NCBI GenBank assembly: GCA_964620425.1
Contig: CAZUGV010000006.1
Coordinates: forward strand, 62,001 to 126,000
DNA from: DASXUG01 sp964620425
GTDB taxonomy: Bacteria > Pseudomonadota > Gammaproteobacteria > Burkholderiales > Methylophilaceae
DNA: 64,000 bases
Direction: 5' to 3'
Part shown: piece by piece, positions 61,772 to 64,000 of the stretch
Layout: every line of letters starts with the position of its first letter
Position numbering within the stretch: the first letter of the stretch is position 1
The notes under the pieces: generated by a model
Databases searched by the model: none
The model's input: only the letters and a program-made list of their open reading frames with translations
What the model was told of the DNA's origin: nothing
Position numbers and translations under genes: made by a program

Positions 61772-62228
61772 GCCATTGTGGTTGTGGTTAGCGCTGAGCG
61801 CTGTGGTGATTGGGTTGGATTTTTATACCAAGCAATTGATTGTTAATCATTTTGTTTATGGCGAGCATTTGCCAATCACGTCATTTTTTGACTTGGTGCG
61901 CTACCATAATGAAGGAGCCGCGTTTAGTTTTTTAGCTTCTGCGGGTGGTTGGCAAAAGTATTTTTTTAGTGCAATCGCCATTGTTGCGGCTGTGATTATC
62001 GTGCGCTTGCTATTACAAAATTTGTCACAAAAACTATTTTGTTTTGGTTTGGCCTTGGTGTTGGGCGGTGCTTTGGGTAATTTAGTAGACCGTATTTCGC
62101 TCGGTTATGTCATTGATTTTTTGTACTTTCATTACCTACAATATGATTTTCCCGCGTTTAATGTGGCCGATTCTGCGATTACCTGTGGGGTTGGTTTATT
62201 GCTGCTAGATAGTTTTAAAAAAACATAA
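61764..62228 (+). CDS. lspA: Lipoprotein signal peptidase
   Basis: 154 residues from the ATG at 61764, overlapping the ileS stop by 8 bp, with GAGG upstream. Four TM helices; catalytic Asp motifs GGALGNLVDRI and FNVADSAIT are intact, and VRYHNEGAAFSFL is typical. This aspartyl peptidase cleaves prolipoproteins after lipid attachment. A longer frame from 61740 adds residues outside the family. Confidence 0.96.
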   Translation: MRKPLWLWLALSAVVIGLDFYTKQLIVNHFVYGEHLPITSFFDLVRYHNEGAAFSFLASAGGWQKYFFSAIAIVAAVIIVRLLLQNLSQKLFCFGLALVLGGALGNLVDRISLGYVIDFLYFHYLQYDFPAFNVADSAITCGVGLLLLDSFKKT

Positions 62229-62306
62229 ATAAAATTAAAAAATTGCCGATAGATTAGGAAGTATTTATCAGGCTAAAAAAGTAGTCGTATTTATTGGGGA
62301 GTGGAG

Positions 62307-62945
62307 ATGCCAGACTGGAAAAAGCTAATCGCTGCAAAAGTTGCGCTTGCTAAAAAAGGGTTAACCCCAAGCAAGGCAAGTGAGAATGAGCGTATTCCTG
62401 CGGGTCAAAAGCAGGTGACGAATTTTCCTGTACTGGATTTGGGTATACGCCCGAATATCAATACGACTAACTGGTCACTGCGTGTGTTTGGGCTGGTAGA
62501 AAATCCATTAGAGTTTAATTGGATGGAATTTCGTAGCTTGCCTCAGGTTAAAGATATGTCTGATTTTCACTGTGTCACGCGCTGGTCGCAGTTGGATATG
62601 GTGTGGGAGGGCGTTTCTGCACGCGAGATATTGATGCAAGCATCTCCATTACCTTTGGCAAAATTTGTAACCTTACACAGCTACGATGGCTATACCACCA
62701 ATCTCCCGCTAGAAGCCTTGTTAGATGATGATGTCATTATCGCGCATAGCGTGTTGGGACACTCACTCACTGCCGAACATGGTGGCCCTGTTCGCATGGT
62801 AGTGCCTAAACGTTACGCATGGAAAAGTGCAAAATGGCTCAAAGCGATAGAGTTGCATGAAGAAGACCGTCTTGGTTTTTGGGAAGTGCGCGGCTATCAT
62901 AATGATGCGTTTCCATTTTTAGAACAGCGCTTCTCAGAAGATTAA
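62307..62945 (+). CDS. Sulfite-oxidase-like molybdopterin-dependent oxidoreductase
   Basis: 212 residues from the ATG at 62307 (GGGGAG upstream). Oxidored_molyb domain (about 55-205): WSLRVFGLVENPLEFNWMEF, DFHCVTRWS with the molybdenum-ligating Cys, HSYDGYTTNLPLEALLDDDVI, and GGPVRMVVPKRYAWKSAKWLKAI. There is no twin-arginine signal and no dimerisation domain, so it is a short, probably cytoplasmic member resembling YedY/MsrP only in the core. The substrate is unknown. Confidence 0.88.
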   Translation: MPDWKKLIAAKVALAKKGLTPSKASENERIPAGQKQVTNFPVLDLGIRPNINTTNWSLRVFGLVENPLEFNWMEFRSLPQVKDMSDFHCVTRWSQLDMVWEGVSAREILMQASPLPLAKFVTLHSYDGYTTNLPLEALLDDDVIIAHSVLGHSLTAEHGGPVRMVVPKRYAWKSAKWLKAIELHEEDRLGFWEVRGYHNDAFPFLEQRFSED

Positions 62946-63339
62946 GCTTTACCCCCTCCTGCTAAATCTCGGGCAGTCTGCCTTTGAGGTTTTCTTGTCA
63001 TTCAATTGTCATTCAAAACAACATTCTTGAGGAAAACACTCAAGTAACCTAAAAATTAGCCGATATAAGCCTTGTTATTCGCTGCAATGGAGCGCGCAAC
63101 CATTTGCTATATTGATGCATGGTTGTTTCGCAAATATTAAGCGAAGCCGTTAGGCCCAAATCATGCCTAGAAACATGCTGAAAATAAAGATCGGTTGCCA
63201 TGACACGCAGTCAATTGGCATATCTTAGGTGATGGGTCGTTAACGATAGCAATCATATCAAGCACAAACCTCCCCTTTCTTTATCTTCAGCTTACTTACA
63301 AAAAAATCAAACGAATGATTCGATATGAAAGGTATTGTT
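62946..63339. other. Intergenic region upstream of the sensory protein
   Basis: 394 bp of ordinary-composition sequence without a frame of note. It should contain the promoter of the following gene; I see no clear terminator, repeat or RNA gene. Confidence 0.4.
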
Positions 63340-64000
63340 ATGGAGATTCAATTAAAGCCGACATCGAGCTCAATATTTTCGCGCTTTTTCAGCTTAAAAC
63401 TTAAAACGCAATTAGGTGTTTTATTGTCATTCATGATTCTGGGTTTTGCTGTCGCTGGTTTAATTGGCGATCGCTTGTTTAGCAAGATATTGGTGAATGG
63501 GGATGTTTATCAAGAGATTGTGGCGAATAAAGATTTAACGGCTGACATTTTGCCCCCACCTGCTTATTTGATAGAGGCATGGCAAGTGGCATTGGAAATG
63601 GTCGCTATAAAAGATAGTTCATTGCAACTGCTAATTGACAAAGGTGAGCAACTCACTAAAGATTTTGAAACGCGAACCAAGGTATGGAAAGACTCGCTCA
63701 CGAATCCAGAAATGAAGGATGTTTTAGAAAAAGACTTGATCCCCAGCGGTGAGGCTTTCTTGAGAGTTCGTGACCATGAGTTTATACCAGCGCTTAAATC
63801 TGCTGATGCAGACCAGGTTGCGGCGAGCTTGTCTCACTTAAAGAGCGCTTACCAAAAGCATCGTGATGCCGTAGATGCATTGGTGAAGCTTGCAGCCGCT
63901 GATGCAGCAAAAATTGAAGTTGCTGTGCCATCGAAAGTGCAAGAGGTGCGCCATACTTCTTTAGCAGTGGTGTCGGGCGTGGTTTTATGTACATTAGTGG
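63340..64000 (+). CDS. N-terminal part of a membrane sensory protein (MCP or kinase-like), cut by window edge
   Basis: 220 residues visible, open to the right edge. Start at the ATG at 63340 after AAAGG; another Met at 63325 is possible. A basic N-terminus and TM segment (about 24-46: QLGVLLSFMILGFAVAGLIG), a periplasmic helical domain of about 140 residues, then the start of a second TM helix (SLAVVSGVVLCTLV). This is the layout of methyl-accepting chemotaxis proteins and some sensor kinases with a four-helix-bundle sensor. The signalling domain lies outside the window. Confidence 0.75.
   Translation, partial: MEIQLKPTSSSIFSRFFSLKLKTQLGVLLSFMILGFAVAGLIGDRLFSKILVNGDVYQEIVANKDLTADILPPPAYLIEAWQVALEMVAIKDSSLQLLIDKGEQLTKDFETRTKVWKDSLTNPEMKDVLEKDLIPSGEAFLRVRDHEFIPALKSADADQVAASLSHLKSAYQKHRDAVDALVKLAAADAAKIEVAVPSKVQEVRHTSLAVVSGVVLCTLV

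Overview
The window looks like the chromosome of a Gram-negative betaproteobacterium, most likely of the methylotrophic Methylophilaceae (Methylotenera/Methylophilus-like). This rests on gene content and order: DciA-like/M23 peptidase/secA followed by argJ, a DUF815 ATPase and a Nudix-ThiE fusion; pilD-coaE-zapD-yacG; ispB divergent from rplU-rpmA-obgE-proB; a PEP-CTERM protein; and moderately low GC. The genus is inferred from memory, not from a search.

Layout. 1-1.9 kb: end of an unidentified gene, a small exported protein and pyrD. 1.9-3.5 kb: an AT-rich accessory stretch with a lipoprotein and a 115-residue protein. 3.5-19.1 kb: a genomic island of about 15.5 kb bounded by a nearly identical 142/143-bp direct repeat. 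The right copy is the 3' part of an intact tRNA-Phe gene; the left copy carries only the 3' 48 nt of that tRNA. Both copies also hold the relic of a second tRNA with anticodon CAU. The island carries a tyrosine integrase and a DUF3631 ATPase, then a run of small unknown genes including a KlcA/ArdB antirestriction protein and a periplasmic protein with three YHKP repeats. It also has a HAF-repeat PEP-CTERM protein, an Xre regulator, a DUF262 + HEPN pair, and a complete type III restriction-modification system. Res, mod, DUF262 and HEPN lie in that order on one strand.

19.2-32.4 kb: core genes. These are kbp (BON-LysM), an Ala-rich lipoprotein, the lower-ligand cobalamin genes cobT-cobS-cobC, rpmB-rpmG, dut, coaBC, an unknown HExxH protein coupled to radC, cstA with its small partner ybdD, a psiE-like gene, purC and ppa. 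32.5-49.4 kb: a TSUP permease, a DciA-like protein, an M23 peptidase, secA, and a two-gene signalling pair (HDOD-GAF-histidine kinase; REC-PAS-GGDEF-EAL). These are followed by argJ, a DUF815 ATPase, Nudix-ThiE, copper-related periplasmic proteins, yacG, zapD, coaE and pilD.

49.5-64 kb: ispB, rplU-rpmA, obgE-proB, purE-purK, rpsT, murJ, ribF-ileS-lspA, a sulfite-oxidase-like molybdoenzyme and the start of a membrane sensory protein. The ileS gene contains an in-frame palindromic REP-like insertion that adds about 30 residues to the enzyme.

The points most worth following up are the island's defence arrangement (type III R-M next to DUF262-HEPN, with an antirestriction gene in the same element), the REP-like insertion read through inside ileS, and three 33-bp-spaced palindromes upstream of a 41-residue membrane peptide.
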